Shown: in pieces, positions 8,921 to 15,869 of the stretch | Layout: each line of letters begins with the position of its first letter | How positions within the stretch are numbered: the stretch's first letter is position 1 | Assembly: GCA_013824915.1 (NCBI GenBank) | Contig: PNOQ01000009.1 | Span: 1-47,190, forward strand | Direction of reading: 5' to 3' | Source of the DNA: Nanoarchaeum sp. | GTDB taxonomy: Archaea; Nanobdellota; Nanobdellia; SCGC-AAA011-G17; PNOQ01 | Length of the DNA: 47,190 bases | Position numbers and translations under genes: made by a program | The notes under the pieces: generated by a model | Database searches by the model: none | What the model was told of the DNA's origin: nothing | Seen by the model: only the letters and a program-made list of their open reading frames with translations

Positions 8921-9082
8921 TTATAAGTCTCTACTTTGAACTGTTCTTCTTCCATTTGCTTTGCATCTTTCACAAGCGTCATGGATTAAGTGTTCTACTT
9001 TCTTTTCTAATGCTTCGGCAAAGTCTCCAGAAACGTTCAAATCATTTACAATTTCTTTAATTTTTGATTTAACTACTAACAT
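8921..9082 (-). CDS. Short archaeal histone-fold protein (53 aa)
   Basis: This gene is absent from the ORF track because of its size. The translation begins MLVVKSKIKEIVNDLNVSGD and ends GRRTVQSRDL. The pattern matches the HMf/NF-Y histone fold from helix 1 through the loop-2 GRKT-like motif, but the last helix seen in the usual 65-70-residue archaeal histones is missing. Such short forms occur in DPANN archaea as DNA-binding or regulatory histone-like proteins. The start is fixed by a full Shine-Dalgarno, GGAGGTG, six bases upstream (9089-9095). Two cysteines (C37, C40) are unusual for a histone. It fills the apparent gap between hjc and lysS. Confidence 0.78.
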   Translation of the reverse strand: MLVVKSKIKEIVNDLNVSGDFAEALEKKVEHLIHDACERCKANGRRTVQSRDL

Positions 9083-9127
9083 TCTTCGCACCTCCCATTG
9101 TTTTGAAGAAAAATATGCATTTATAAG
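9083..9127 (-). promoter_or_regulatory. Promoter and Shine-Dalgarno of the histone-fold gene
   Basis: On the minus strand a TATA box, CTTATAAA (9120-9127), precedes GGAGGTG (9089-9095) and the ATG at 9082. The implied transcription start near 9096 would give a leader of about 14 nt that begins at the Shine-Dalgarno. Confidence 0.65.
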
Positions 9128-9166
9128 GTTTTTGCCGTTAGTTTAGGATTATTGAGTGATAAATTG

Positions 9167-10627
9167 TTATAATGGTTTCATGGTTGGGAAGGCTATAACT
9201 TCTCTAACTGTTGTAGAATTAGTTAATAACATGACTAGTCTGTCTACGCCTATGCCTAAGCCACCTGCGGGAGGCATACCGTGTTCTAAAGCAAGTATGA
9301 AGTCTTTGTCCATAGGATTTGCTTCTTGGTCTCCTTTTAATCTCTCTTTCTCTTGTTTTTCTAAAAGTTCTTTTTGGATTATGGGATTATTTAGTTCTGA
9401 ATAAGCATTTCCGAATTCGTGACCATTTATGAAAAATTCAAATCTTTCTATTAATTCAGGGTTACCACGTTTTTCTTTACACAATGGACTAGTTTCTTTT
9501 GGATAGTCTGTTATGAAAGTTGGTTGAATTAATTGTGATTCTACTAGTTCTTCAAATAAATAATTAATTGCCCATCCACGATTATATTCTGGTAATTCTA
9601 TTTTATGTTCTTTTATTAATTTTTTAATTTCATTGTCTGATAATTTTTCAACATCTATCTTTGCATATTTTTTTAATGATTCATACATGGTTAGCTTTTG
9701 CCATGGTTTTTTCAAACTTATTTTTTTGTTGTCATATTCTATTTCTGTAGTACCATTTATTTTTTTTGATAAATGTACAAACAAATCTTCTACATAATTC
9801 ATAATATCATTATAATCTTTGTATGCCCAGTATAGTTCAAACATAGTAAATTCCGGATTATGAGTACGGTCTACACCTTCGTTTCTGAAATTCTTTGTGA
9901 TTGTATAAACTTTTTCGAAACCGCCAACTAATAATCTTTTTAGATATAATTCTGGGGAGATACTTAAGAATAAGTCCATGTTCCATGCGTTAATGTGTGT
10001 TTTGAAAGGTTTAGCTTTTGCTCCACCATAAACTGTTTGTAATACAGGAGTTTCTACTTCTATGAAACCTAACTTATTTGTATAATCTCTTATTTCTTGT
10101 ACTATTTTGTGACGTTTTATGAATATTTCTTTTTGTTCTGGGTTTGCTATGAAATCTAAATATCTTTGTCTGTATCTTATTTCAGGATCTTTTAGGCCTT
10201 TGTATTTATCTGGCAAAGGTAGAAGACTTTTTGTTAAAAGTTCGAATTTTTCTGCATGGATTGTTATTTCTCCAACTTTAGTTTTGAAAACTTTTCCTTG
10301 TATACCTATAATATCTCCATGGTCTAACTTTTTGAATAGTTCGTAATTCTTTAATGATTCTGAACTTCCGAAAATTTGTATTTTATCTGTTTCATCTAAA
10401 ATTGTTATGAACGAAGCTTTACCCATTACTCTTGTTGTAATAACTCTGCCAGCGATACTAGCATTTGTTTTTGTGTTTTCTCCATCTTTCAGTTTCTTAA
10501 ATTTACTTAGAATTTCTGAAGCATTATCTTTCTTATCAAAAGTATACGGAAATGGATTTACTCCTTGTTGAATAATCCAATTTAGTTTTTCTTTCCTTTT
10601 TTGATAAATATCTAATTCTTCTGTCAT
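9167..10627 (-). CDS. lysS: Lysyl-tRNA synthetase, class II
   Basis: This 486-residue enzyme charges tRNA-Lys. The N-terminal OB-fold (about 55-150, with AGRVITTRVMGKASFITILD) binds the anticodon. The catalytic domain shows class II motif 1 (FIEVETPVLQ), motif 2 (KNFRNEGVDRTHNPEFTMFE) and motif 3 (GLGIGVDRLVMLL). Length and motif order match the bacterial-type LysRS, which many archaea use in place of the class I enzyme. An AT-rich box sits about 23-33 nt upstream of the ATG at 10627. The three small plus-strand ORFs here are shadows. Confidence 0.96.
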   Translation of the reverse strand: MTEELDIYQKRKEKLNWIIQQGVNPFPYTFDKKDNASEILSKFKKLKDGENTKTNASIAGRVITTRVMGKASFITILDETDKIQIFGSSESLKNYELFKKLDHGDIIGIQGKVFKTKVGEITIHAEKFELLTKSLLPLPDKYKGLKDPEIRYRQRYLDFIANPEQKEIFIKRHKIVQEIRDYTNKLGFIEVETPVLQTVYGGAKAKPFKTHINAWNMDLFLSISPELYLKRLLVGGFEKVYTITKNFRNEGVDRTHNPEFTMFELYWAYKDYNDIMNYVEDLFVHLSKKINGTTEIEYDNKKISLKKPWQKLTMYESLKKYAKIDVEKLSDNEIKKLIKEHKIELPEYNRGWAINYLFEELVESQLIQPTFITDYPKETSPLCKEKRGNPELIERFEFFINGHEFGNAYSELNNPIIQKELLEKQEKERLKGDQEANPMDKDFILALEHGMPPAGGLGIGVDRLVMLLTNSTTVREVIAFPTMKPL

Positions 10628-10665
10628 GGTTTTTGATTTAAATCTGAAGTATTAAAAGTTTTCTC

Positions 10666-11010
10666 TTATTTTAAGATTGAGTATGCTTTTCTTAGTGCGA
10701 GTAATAATGATGCAGATCCTAAGAAATAAACAAAGTATCCAATAATATTTTTGAATAATGGTCCTAAATAAGGTATGATTGTTAAACTTGAACTTCCTAC
10801 GATTACTAATGTTATAGTGATTAATAATAAAGTTGATACTTCTTTTAATTCATATAAGACTCCTACTATCAAACCCAAAATTACTAGTAAGAAGGCCCAT
10901 ATAGGGAGAACTACAAAGTTTCCGCCTATTAAAGAACTGACTGAAAGTAATATTGCTAAAATTATTGCAGCATTTAATGCTATTGTGACAAACGGAGATT
11001 TGTTTTTCAT
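10666..11010 (-). CDS. Four-helix membrane protein of unknown function
   Basis: This 114-residue protein is almost wholly hydrophobic, with four predicted membrane helices at about 7-28, 34-53, 60-77 and 85-108. It has short charged loops and a basic tail. No family is recognised. It lies between cbf5 (25 nt upstream on the same strand) and lysS (38 nt downstream), so co-transcription is possible. The antisense 80-aa ORF mirrors it. Confidence 0.65.
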   Translation of the reverse strand: MKNKSPFVTIALNAAIILAILLSVSSLIGGNFVVLPIWAFLLVILGLIVGVLYELKEVSTLLLITITLVIVGSSSLTIIPYLGPLFKNIIGYFVYFLGSASLLLALRKAYSILK

Positions 11011-11035
11011 TGACTAGAATATGATTTTTGTTTTT

Positions 11036-12019
11036 TTAAACGTTTCGTTTATATTTAGGGTATGTGTTTCTATTCATGTAAACTTTTGAAGGTTTCAAAG
11101 CAATTCCTTTTTTGTCTTTCATAATATCTTCTGAAGATTTAGATGAGTTTCCTGTGCATACTAATTCATTTTTTAGAGTTAATACTGCTACCAAATCATT
11201 TTCTTTTATTCCAGATTCTAATTTTGAAATTCCGGGTATTGCAAGGACCGAACCATGGCAGACTGAGTCTACAGCTTCATCATAAATCCATATTTTGGGT
11301 AAATGTTTAACTGCGCTTTCCATCGGTTGGATTATTTTTCTTAATTTTTTTTCATCTTTTGCTTCAAATGCATCTTTTAATTCGTATAGTGTGCACATTG
11401 TAGATTCATCAAATGGACCAACTCTTGTTCTTATCAATTGAGTCATACTAGCTCCTATTTTTAATTTTTCTCCAATGTCATAACAAAGTTTTCTAATGTA
11501 AGTTCCTGCTTCACAACCAACTTTAAATAAAACATCGTGTTCTTTGATTTCTAAAATTGTAATATAATATATTTCTCTTTGTCTTAATTGTCTTTTAACT
11601 GCGGACCTTCTTGGAGGTAATTGGTCAATTTTTGTTACAAATGAATTTATTGTTTGTTTTAATTTAAACTCATCTACATTATTATGTAAATGCATTAAGC
11701 AAACATATTCTTTTCCCGCTTTTAGTAAATTTTGGACTACTCTAGTTGCGTCTTCTAATGCAATTATTAATGAGCCAGTTACGTTAGGGTCTAAAGTACC
11801 AGAATGACCTGCATGTTTTAAATTTAGAATTTTTTTAACATAATCTGTTACTTGATGTGAGGTCGGGCCTTGTGTTTTGTTTATGTTTACAATACCGTAC
11901 GTTATTAATTCATTCAAAGGCCTTTTATTTGGGTCGCAACCATATTTTTTATCTGTTTCTACTTCCGATTTTACTAAAACTTTTCTTTGTATCCTTTCGA
12001 AGGGAAATTTTTCTTCCAT
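11036..12019 (-). CDS. cbf5: tRNA/rRNA pseudouridine synthase Cbf5 (TruB family)
   Basis: This 327-residue protein is the catalytic subunit of archaeal H/ACA RNPs, which isomerise uridines in rRNA, and can also act on tRNA position 55. The TruB catalytic motif HSGTLDPNVTG carries the nucleophilic Asp. Further family blocks are INKTQGPTSH, AGTYIRKLCYDIG and TQLIRTRVGPF. A PUA RNA-binding domain follows from about residue 245 (YDEAVDSVCHGSVLAIPGIS). The gene starts one base after adk, the usual archaeal adk-cbf5 pairing. The Gar1, Nop10 and L7Ae partners are not in this window. Confidence 0.93.
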   Translation of the reverse strand: MEEKFPFERIQRKVLVKSEVETDKKYGCDPNKRPLNELITYGIVNINKTQGPTSHQVTDYVKKILNLKHAGHSGTLDPNVTGSLIIALEDATRVVQNLLKAGKEYVCLMHLHNNVDEFKLKQTINSFVTKIDQLPPRRSAVKRQLRQREIYYITILEIKEHDVLFKVGCEAGTYIRKLCYDIGEKLKIGASMTQLIRTRVGPFDESTMCTLYELKDAFEAKDEKKLRKIIQPMESAVKHLPKIWIYDEAVDSVCHGSVLAIPGISKLESGIKENDLVAVLTLKNELVCTGNSSKSSEDIMKDKKGIALKPSKVYMNRNTYPKYKRNV

Positions 12020-12020
12020 T

Positions 12021-12584
12021 TTAAATTATTTTATTTTCTCTTAATTTTCTTATTATTTCGTTTTGAACTTCTTCTCTTGTTTGATTGCCATTTATTTCTA
12101 TTATTCGTGAAGAATATTTTTCTAAAATAGGATGTGTTAATTCTTGATAAATTTTTAATCTTTTTTTAACTACTCCTTCACCGTCATCTACTCTTCCTCT
12201 TTTTAATGATCTTTGTATTAATTCTTGTTCTGGAACTTGTATATAAATCAATGCTATAACATCGACTATTTTATTTAATGGATTTACTTGAGCCAATGTT
12301 CTTGGAATCCCATCTAACAATAATTTTTGTTCAATTGGAAGTTCATATACTCTTTGTTTGAACAATGCTAAAGTTTGTTTATCACTAACATAATTTCCTT
12401 GATCTATTGTCATTGTGTCAAGAATTTCTTGTTCGAGTTTGTTTAATCGTTTTTTCTCTTTTAATGACCTAAACATTTCACCTGTTGAAAAATGATAAAA
12501 TCCTAAATTAGAAGCTAGTAATTGGGCTTGTGATCCTTTTCCACTTGCAGGAGGCCCAAACATTAATATTCCGGAATATTTCAT
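12021..12584 (-). CDS. adk: Adenylate kinase
   Basis: This 187-residue enzyme interconverts AMP, ADP and ATP. It has the P-loop GPPASGKGSQ, the AMP-binding STGEMFR, the DGIPRT motif and a short LID (RGRVDDGEG) without the zinc-binding insert. This is the short form of the bacterial-type family. A TATA box (tttataaa, 12606-12613) within the eL31 end/spacer lies 29 nt upstream of the ATG, so it can be transcribed separately from the ribosomal genes. Its role in AMP levels connects it, in metabolism only, to the AMP-salvage genes elsewhere in the window. Confidence 0.95.
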   Translation of the reverse strand: MKYSGILMFGPPASGKGSQAQLLASNLGFYHFSTGEMFRSLKEKKRLNKLEQEILDTMTIDQGNYVSDKQTLALFKQRVYELPIEQKLLLDGIPRTLAQVNPLNKIVDVIALIYIQVPEQELIQRSLKRGRVDDGEGVVKKRLKIYQELTHPILEKYSSRIIEINGNQTREEVQNEIIRKLRENKII

Positions 12585-12604
12585 AGGAATAGATTTAAAT
12601 GAAA

Positions 12605-12614
12605 ATTTATAAAC
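12605..12614 (-). promoter_or_regulatory. TATA box of adk-cbf5
   Basis: The palindromic core tttataaa lies with its upstream edge 29 nt before the adk ATG, the spacing seen for other leaderless genes in this window. Confidence 0.55.
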
Positions 12615-12616
12615 AT

Positions 12617-13081
12617 TTAGTTTTCTTTTTTAGAAATCTTTTTTCTTGGTTTTTTCTCTGGAATGTCTTTTGTTATTTCTTTTTCTGATTCTTCAACAAC
12701 TTCTTTTGCTACTTTCTTTGCAGTTTTTTTATCCATAGTAGTTTCAAGTTCTTCTTCTACTTCTTTTTCAACTTCTGTTTTTACTTCTTCTTTTATTTTT
12801 GTTTTTTCTGTTGTTTTCTTTTCTACAACTGGAGCATCAATAAGTTCTACTGTAGCAATATCACCTTCTTTTGTGATTTTTACTTTAACTCTTGCTGGAG
12901 GATATCTAATTCCGTTAGCCCAGATTGCTTCGTTTAAATATCTGCCAACTTTGACTTCTTTTGCTTTAGCATGTTTTAATGTGAATTCTTTTACTGCAGT
13001 TACTGCTTTCTTAGCTTTCTTGAATCTAGTTGTTTTCTGAAATTCTCTTCTAAGCGGGATTGTATAAATTCTTTCTTCCAT
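12617..13081 (-). CDS. rpl31e: Ribosomal protein eL31 with charged C-terminal extension
   Basis: Residues 1-87 of this 154-residue protein are a complete eL31, with YTIPLRREF, KAVTAVKEF and VKVGRYLNEAIWANGIRYPP. It is part of the large subunit near the exit tunnel. Residues after about 88 form an unusual low-complexity tail of Lys, Glu, Thr and Val ending KKPRKKISKKEN, which roughly doubles the length of a normal eL31 (about 80-95 residues). It follows eL39 by one base, the common archaeal eL39-eL31 order. The 125-aa antisense ORF is a shadow. Confidence 0.94.
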   Translation of the reverse strand: MEERIYTIPLRREFQKTTRFKKAKKAVTAVKEFTLKHAKAKEVKVGRYLNEAIWANGIRYPPARVKVKITKEGDIATVELIDAPVVEKKTTEKTKIKEEVKTEVEKEVEEELETTMDKKTAKKVAKEVVEESEKEITKDIPEKKPRKKISKKEN

Positions 13082-13082
13082 T

Positions 13083-13256
13083 TTACGCGTTTATTTTAGT
13101 TCTTCTCCAGTTTCTTTTTGTCTTTGTGAATCTAGATGGATGTATTTTTTTACCTACGCCTGCTGCTTTTGGTACTATCCAGAAAGGTGCCCATTTGGTT
13201 TGCCTTCCTTTTTTAGCTAATCTTCCTTTTTTAGCGGGTGTTTTGTATCTTGCCAT
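13083..13256 (-). CDS. rpl39e: Ribosomal protein eL39
   Basis: This gene is not in the ORF track. The 57-residue translation starts MARYKTPAKKGRLAKKGRQT, contains WAPFWIVPKAAG and ends KRNWRRTKINA, the family hallmark of this small rRNA-binding protein lining the exit tunnel. Most eL39 proteins are about 51 residues. The ATG lies inside the last 40 bases of the eS19 gene in another frame, and the stop is one base before the eL31 start. The plus-strand 74-aa ORF across it is a shadow. Confidence 0.93.
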   Translation of the reverse strand: MARYKTPAKKGRLAKKGRQTKWAPFWIVPKAAGVGKKIHPSRFTKTKRNWRRTKINA

Positions 13257-13651
13257 TTTTTATTTAATAATGAACTACCTTTAGGTGTTAATATTCTACC
13301 GTGATGAGTTCCTTTTTTAGTCTTTTCTATCAAACCTGCTGCTTCTAATTGTTGTAAAATTGTTCTTATTATCTTACCAGATGCAGGATAGAATCTTTCT
13401 GGTTTGTGGCCCATATTTTTATTACCACCATATTTAACTTTTAATTTATTGGTTCCTATTGGACCTAGAATGTAAATCTTTCTTAATATTGATGCTGATC
13501 TAATATACCACCAATCTTGGCTAACTGGGGGTCTTTCTCTTCCTGCGCCAGTTTTTACGAATTTACTCCATTCGGGAGCCTGTACTTCGTTTATTTCTTT
13601 CAATTGTTTTGCAACATTATCCAACAACTCTGATGTTTTTACTTCTTGCAT
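13217..13651 (-). CDS. rps19e: Ribosomal protein eS19
   Basis: This small-subunit protein shows family blocks APEWSKFVKTGAGRERPP, DWWYIRSASILRKIY, GPIGTNKLKVKYGG and GTHHGRILTPKGSSLL. I prefer the ATG at 13651 (144 aa) to that at 13657, because the TATA box at 13673-13680 then stands 29 nt upstream, like other leaderless genes here. The last 13 residues (KKWQDTKHPLKKED) extend past the conserved core and are coded by the stretch that overlaps eL39. This gene heads a ribosomal operon eS19-eL39-eL31. Confidence 0.93.
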   Translation of the reverse strand: MQEVKTSELLDNVAKQLKEINEVQAPEWSKFVKTGAGRERPPVSQDWWYIRSASILRKIYILGPIGTNKLKVKYGGNKNMGHKPERFYPASGKIIRTILQQLEAAGLIEKTKKGTHHGRILTPKGSSLLNKKWQDTKHPLKKED

Positions 13652-13672
13652 TTTCATTTTAGATTACCTTTG

Positions 13673-13680
13673 TTTAAATA
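13673..13680 (-). promoter_or_regulatory. TATA box of the eS19-eL39-eL31 operon
   Basis: The plus-strand tttaaata (minus tatttaaa) has its upstream edge 29 nt from the ATG at 13651 and 23 nt from that at 13657. The first spacing agrees with other leaderless promoters here. Confidence 0.5.
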
Positions 13681-13721
13681 TGTAGAATGAGCAGAAGTAT
13701 TTCTTTTAAAAAGGTTTCTAT

Positions 13722-15068
13722 TTATTCCTTTTTTATTTTTTGACCGTCTTTTGAGTCTTCTACTACAAATCCTAGTTCTTTTATTGTATCTCTTAGTTTA
13801 TCTGCCTTTGCCCAGTCTTTGTCATTTCTGGCTTTTTCTCTTTGTTTTACTAGTTCTTTTACTTTTTCAGGTATTTTGTCTTTTTTTAGTTTGTCTAAGT
13901 TTAATCCAAATATCTTGTCTATGTCAATCATTAAATCATAAGCTTCTTTTCCGTTACCTTGTTTGTTTACTTCTCTGATAAAGTTGAATATTGTGGCTAG
14001 TGCTTTTGGAGTGTCAAAATCATTATCTAAACTTATTAGAACTTCTTTTTTTGTGAAATCTAATAATTCTTTATCTATCTTGTTTTTTGATTCTTTTGCA
14101 TTTAAAATGAATTCTCTTATCCTGTCTAATGCATTCTTTGCTTGTTCTAAGTTATCATTTGAAAAGTCAATTGGAGCCCGGTAATGGGCTGAGATTATCA
14201 TATAACGTATTACCATTGGATCATATTGTTCAAATATATTTCTCATTGTTTTGAAGTTTCCTAAAGATTTAGACATTTTTTCTTTATTTACTTCTACGAA
14301 ACCATTATGCAACCAATAGTTTGCAAATTGTTTTTTATTTGCAGATTCTGATTGTGCTATCTCATTCTCATGATGTGGGAAAACTAGGTCTTGACCGCCA
14401 CCATGAATATCAAATGGTTGCCCCAAATATTTGGAAGACATTGCAGAACACTCAATATGCCAACCCGGTCTACCTGGGCCCCATGGGCTTGGCCAGGATG
14501 GTTCGTCAGCTTTAGATAATTTCCATAAAGCAAAATCTTGGAAATTCTTTTTATTTTCATCTGCCTTGATTCTTATTCCTGCTTGCAATTCATTTATTTT
14601 TTGATGGGATAATTTACCATAACTCTTGAATTTGGAAACATCGAAGTATAAACCATCTCCTAACATGTAAGTGCAACCTTGTTTTTCTATACTTTTTATT
14701 AAATCTATTATTTCGTTTATTTCTTCTGTTGGTTTTGGTTTGTGTGTTGGAGGAAGAACGTTTAATGCTTTGTAGTCTTCGTCATAAATCTTTTCAAACT
14801 TTTTTGTTAGTTGTTTTGTTGTAATTTTTTCTTTTTTTGCTCGGTCTATTATTTTGTCATCTATGTCTGTATAATTAAAAACAAAATTTACTTTGAAACC
14901 TTTGTACAAAAAATATCTTCTAATTATATCGAAATTAACTGCTGACCTTCCATGGCCTATGTGACCATAATCATAAATTGTTGGACCACAAACATAAATA
15001 GTTACTTGGTCTTTCTTTATAGGTTGGAATTCTTCCTGTTTCTTTGTTAGTGTATTATAGAGTTTCAT
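13722..15068 (-). CDS. cysS: Cysteinyl-tRNA synthetase
   Basis: This 448-residue class I enzyme charges tRNA-Cys. It has the zinc/HIGH region YVCGPTIYDYGHIGHGRS, the zinc-site WHIECSAMS, FPHHENEIAQSE, and the adenylate loop KMSKSLGNF, followed by a helical anticodon-binding domain. The track's start at 15071 is a TTG; the ATG one codon later (15068) gives MKLYNTLTKKQ, the usual N-terminus. An AT-rich box overlapping the end of the upstream pilin-like gene may be the promoter. The presence of CysRS means Cys-tRNA need not be made by the SepRS/SepCysS route. Confidence 0.96.
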   Translation of the reverse strand: MKLYNTLTKKQEEFQPIKKDQVTIYVCGPTIYDYGHIGHGRSAVNFDIIRRYFLYKGFKVNFVFNYTDIDDKIIDRAKKEKITTKQLTKKFEKIYDEDYKALNVLPPTHKPKPTEEINEIIDLIKSIEKQGCTYMLGDGLYFDVSKFKSYGKLSHQKINELQAGIRIKADENKKNFQDFALWKLSKADEPSWPSPWGPGRPGWHIECSAMSSKYLGQPFDIHGGGQDLVFPHHENEIAQSESANKKQFANYWLHNGFVEVNKEKMSKSLGNFKTMRNIFEQYDPMVIRYMIISAHYRAPIDFSNDNLEQAKNALDRIREFILNAKESKNKIDKELLDFTKKEVLISLDNDFDTPKALATIFNFIREVNKQGNGKEAYDLMIDIDKIFGLNLDKLKKDKIPEKVKELVKQREKARNDKDWAKADKLRDTIKELGFVVEDSKDGQKIKKE

Positions 15069-15102
15069 CAAATAAAAATAAAAAGAAAGAGATTAATAAA
15101 GC

Positions 15103-15636
15103 TTATCCTATTACTTCAACAGACAAAGTTTTAGATAATTGATAATTTGTCTCAGTGCTTGTTATACTTGTTATGTCTACATTACATCCACCATAACCTA
15201 ATGGGGTATTTTTTAATGTAGTTGCTCTTATAGCTATCTTTGCATTTGCACCAGAGTTTAATTCGTATAACCTAGATGTATCCGTTCCTGTTTCTACAAA
15301 TACGCAATTTAATGGGACTCCTGCTTCTACAGGTGTTGTTTTTGCTTGAAATGGAAATGCAGTATCTTCTAAATTATAAAACACTACAGCTACTTCTACA
15401 CCTTTACCTTTTTTAATCTCTTGTTTGTCTGGAACTATTTTTAATAAGTCTGAAGAATCAGAAAACATTTCTGTTATCGCCTGGTCTGACATTTTAAATG
15501 CTTCGTCAGTGGATTTGGTTATTTTATCAAAACTACTTCTCACCCAAGCTAATCCTAATGTTAATAATGTTATACCAATTACAATGACTATAATTGTTGT
15601 CATAGAAAGTTCTATTGCACCTTTTTTTGATTTCAT
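15103..15636 (-). CDS. Type IV pilin/archaellin-like protein
   Basis: This 177-residue protein starts with a class III signal: a short basic leader MKSKKG, a likely prepilin-peptidase site after the Gly, then AIELS followed by a hydrophobic helix (TTIIVIVIGITLLTLGLAW). Glu lies near the +3 to +5 position. A soluble beta-rich domain follows with two cysteines. This design suggests assembly into a pilus or surface filament after cleavage. The start is ATG 15636, set by the Shine-Dalgarno; the track's 15639 is TTG. No assembly ATPase is nearby. Confidence 0.75.
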   Translation of the reverse strand: MKSKKGAIELSMTTIIVIVIGITLLTLGLAWVRSSFDKITKSTDEAFKMSDQAITEMFSDSSDLLKIVPDKQEIKKGKGVEVAVVFYNLEDTAFPFQAKTTPVEAGVPLNCVFVETGTDTSRLYELNSGANAKIAIRATTLKNTPLGYGGCNVDITSITSTETNYQLSKTLSVEVIG

Positions 15637-15639
15637 CAA

Positions 15640-15677
15640 ATCACCTCTTAATAATAATTAGCTATTTGATTTATAAA
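15640..15677 (-). promoter_or_regulatory. Shine-Dalgarno and TATA of the pilin-like gene
   Basis: On the minus strand, GAGGTGAT (15640-15647), an exact match to the archaeal anti-SD, stands three bases before the ATG. A tttataaa box lies at 15670-15677. The leader would be about 10 nt. Confidence 0.6.
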
Positions 15678-15705
15678 ATTTATTATTTTTAGGTTATTAA
15701 AAAAA

Positions 15706-15779
15706 TGGGGCAAGGGGGATTTGGACCCCCAACCCCTAGAGCTTCAGTCTAGTGCTCTCCCAGATTGAGCTATTGCCCC
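15706..15779 (-). tRNA. tRNA-Phe (GAA)
   Basis: The 74-nt minus-strand cloverleaf has acceptor GGGGCAA/TTGCCCC with discriminator A, D-stem GCTC/GAGC with GGG in the loop, and anticodon stem CTAGA/TCTAG around loop CTGAAGC (anticodon GAA). The T-stem is GGGGG/CCCCC. CCA is not encoded. The T-loop reads TCCAAAT instead of TTCAAAT, so position 55 is C, not the nearly universal U (pseudouridine). There is no intron. Confidence 0.95.
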
Positions 15780-15803
15780 ATAACAAATAACGTTATTAGG
15801 CCT

Positions 15804-15813
15804 TCTTTTTAAA
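15804..15813 (-). promoter_or_regulatory. TATA box of tRNA-Phe
   Basis: The palindromic ctttttaaag lies 25-34 nt upstream of the mature 5' end on the minus strand. Confidence 0.5.
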
Positions 15814-15830
15814 GTTTTTTGTTTAGAAAG

Positions 15831-15840
15831 TTTTAAATAA
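15831..15840 (+). promoter_or_regulatory. TATA box of valS
   Basis: The box ttttaaataa lies 30-39 nt before the valS ATG. Transcription would start about 5-10 nt upstream of the ATG. Confidence 0.5.
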
Positions 15841-15869
15841 TTCTTTCTAGCTTTTGAATTTCTAAGGAT

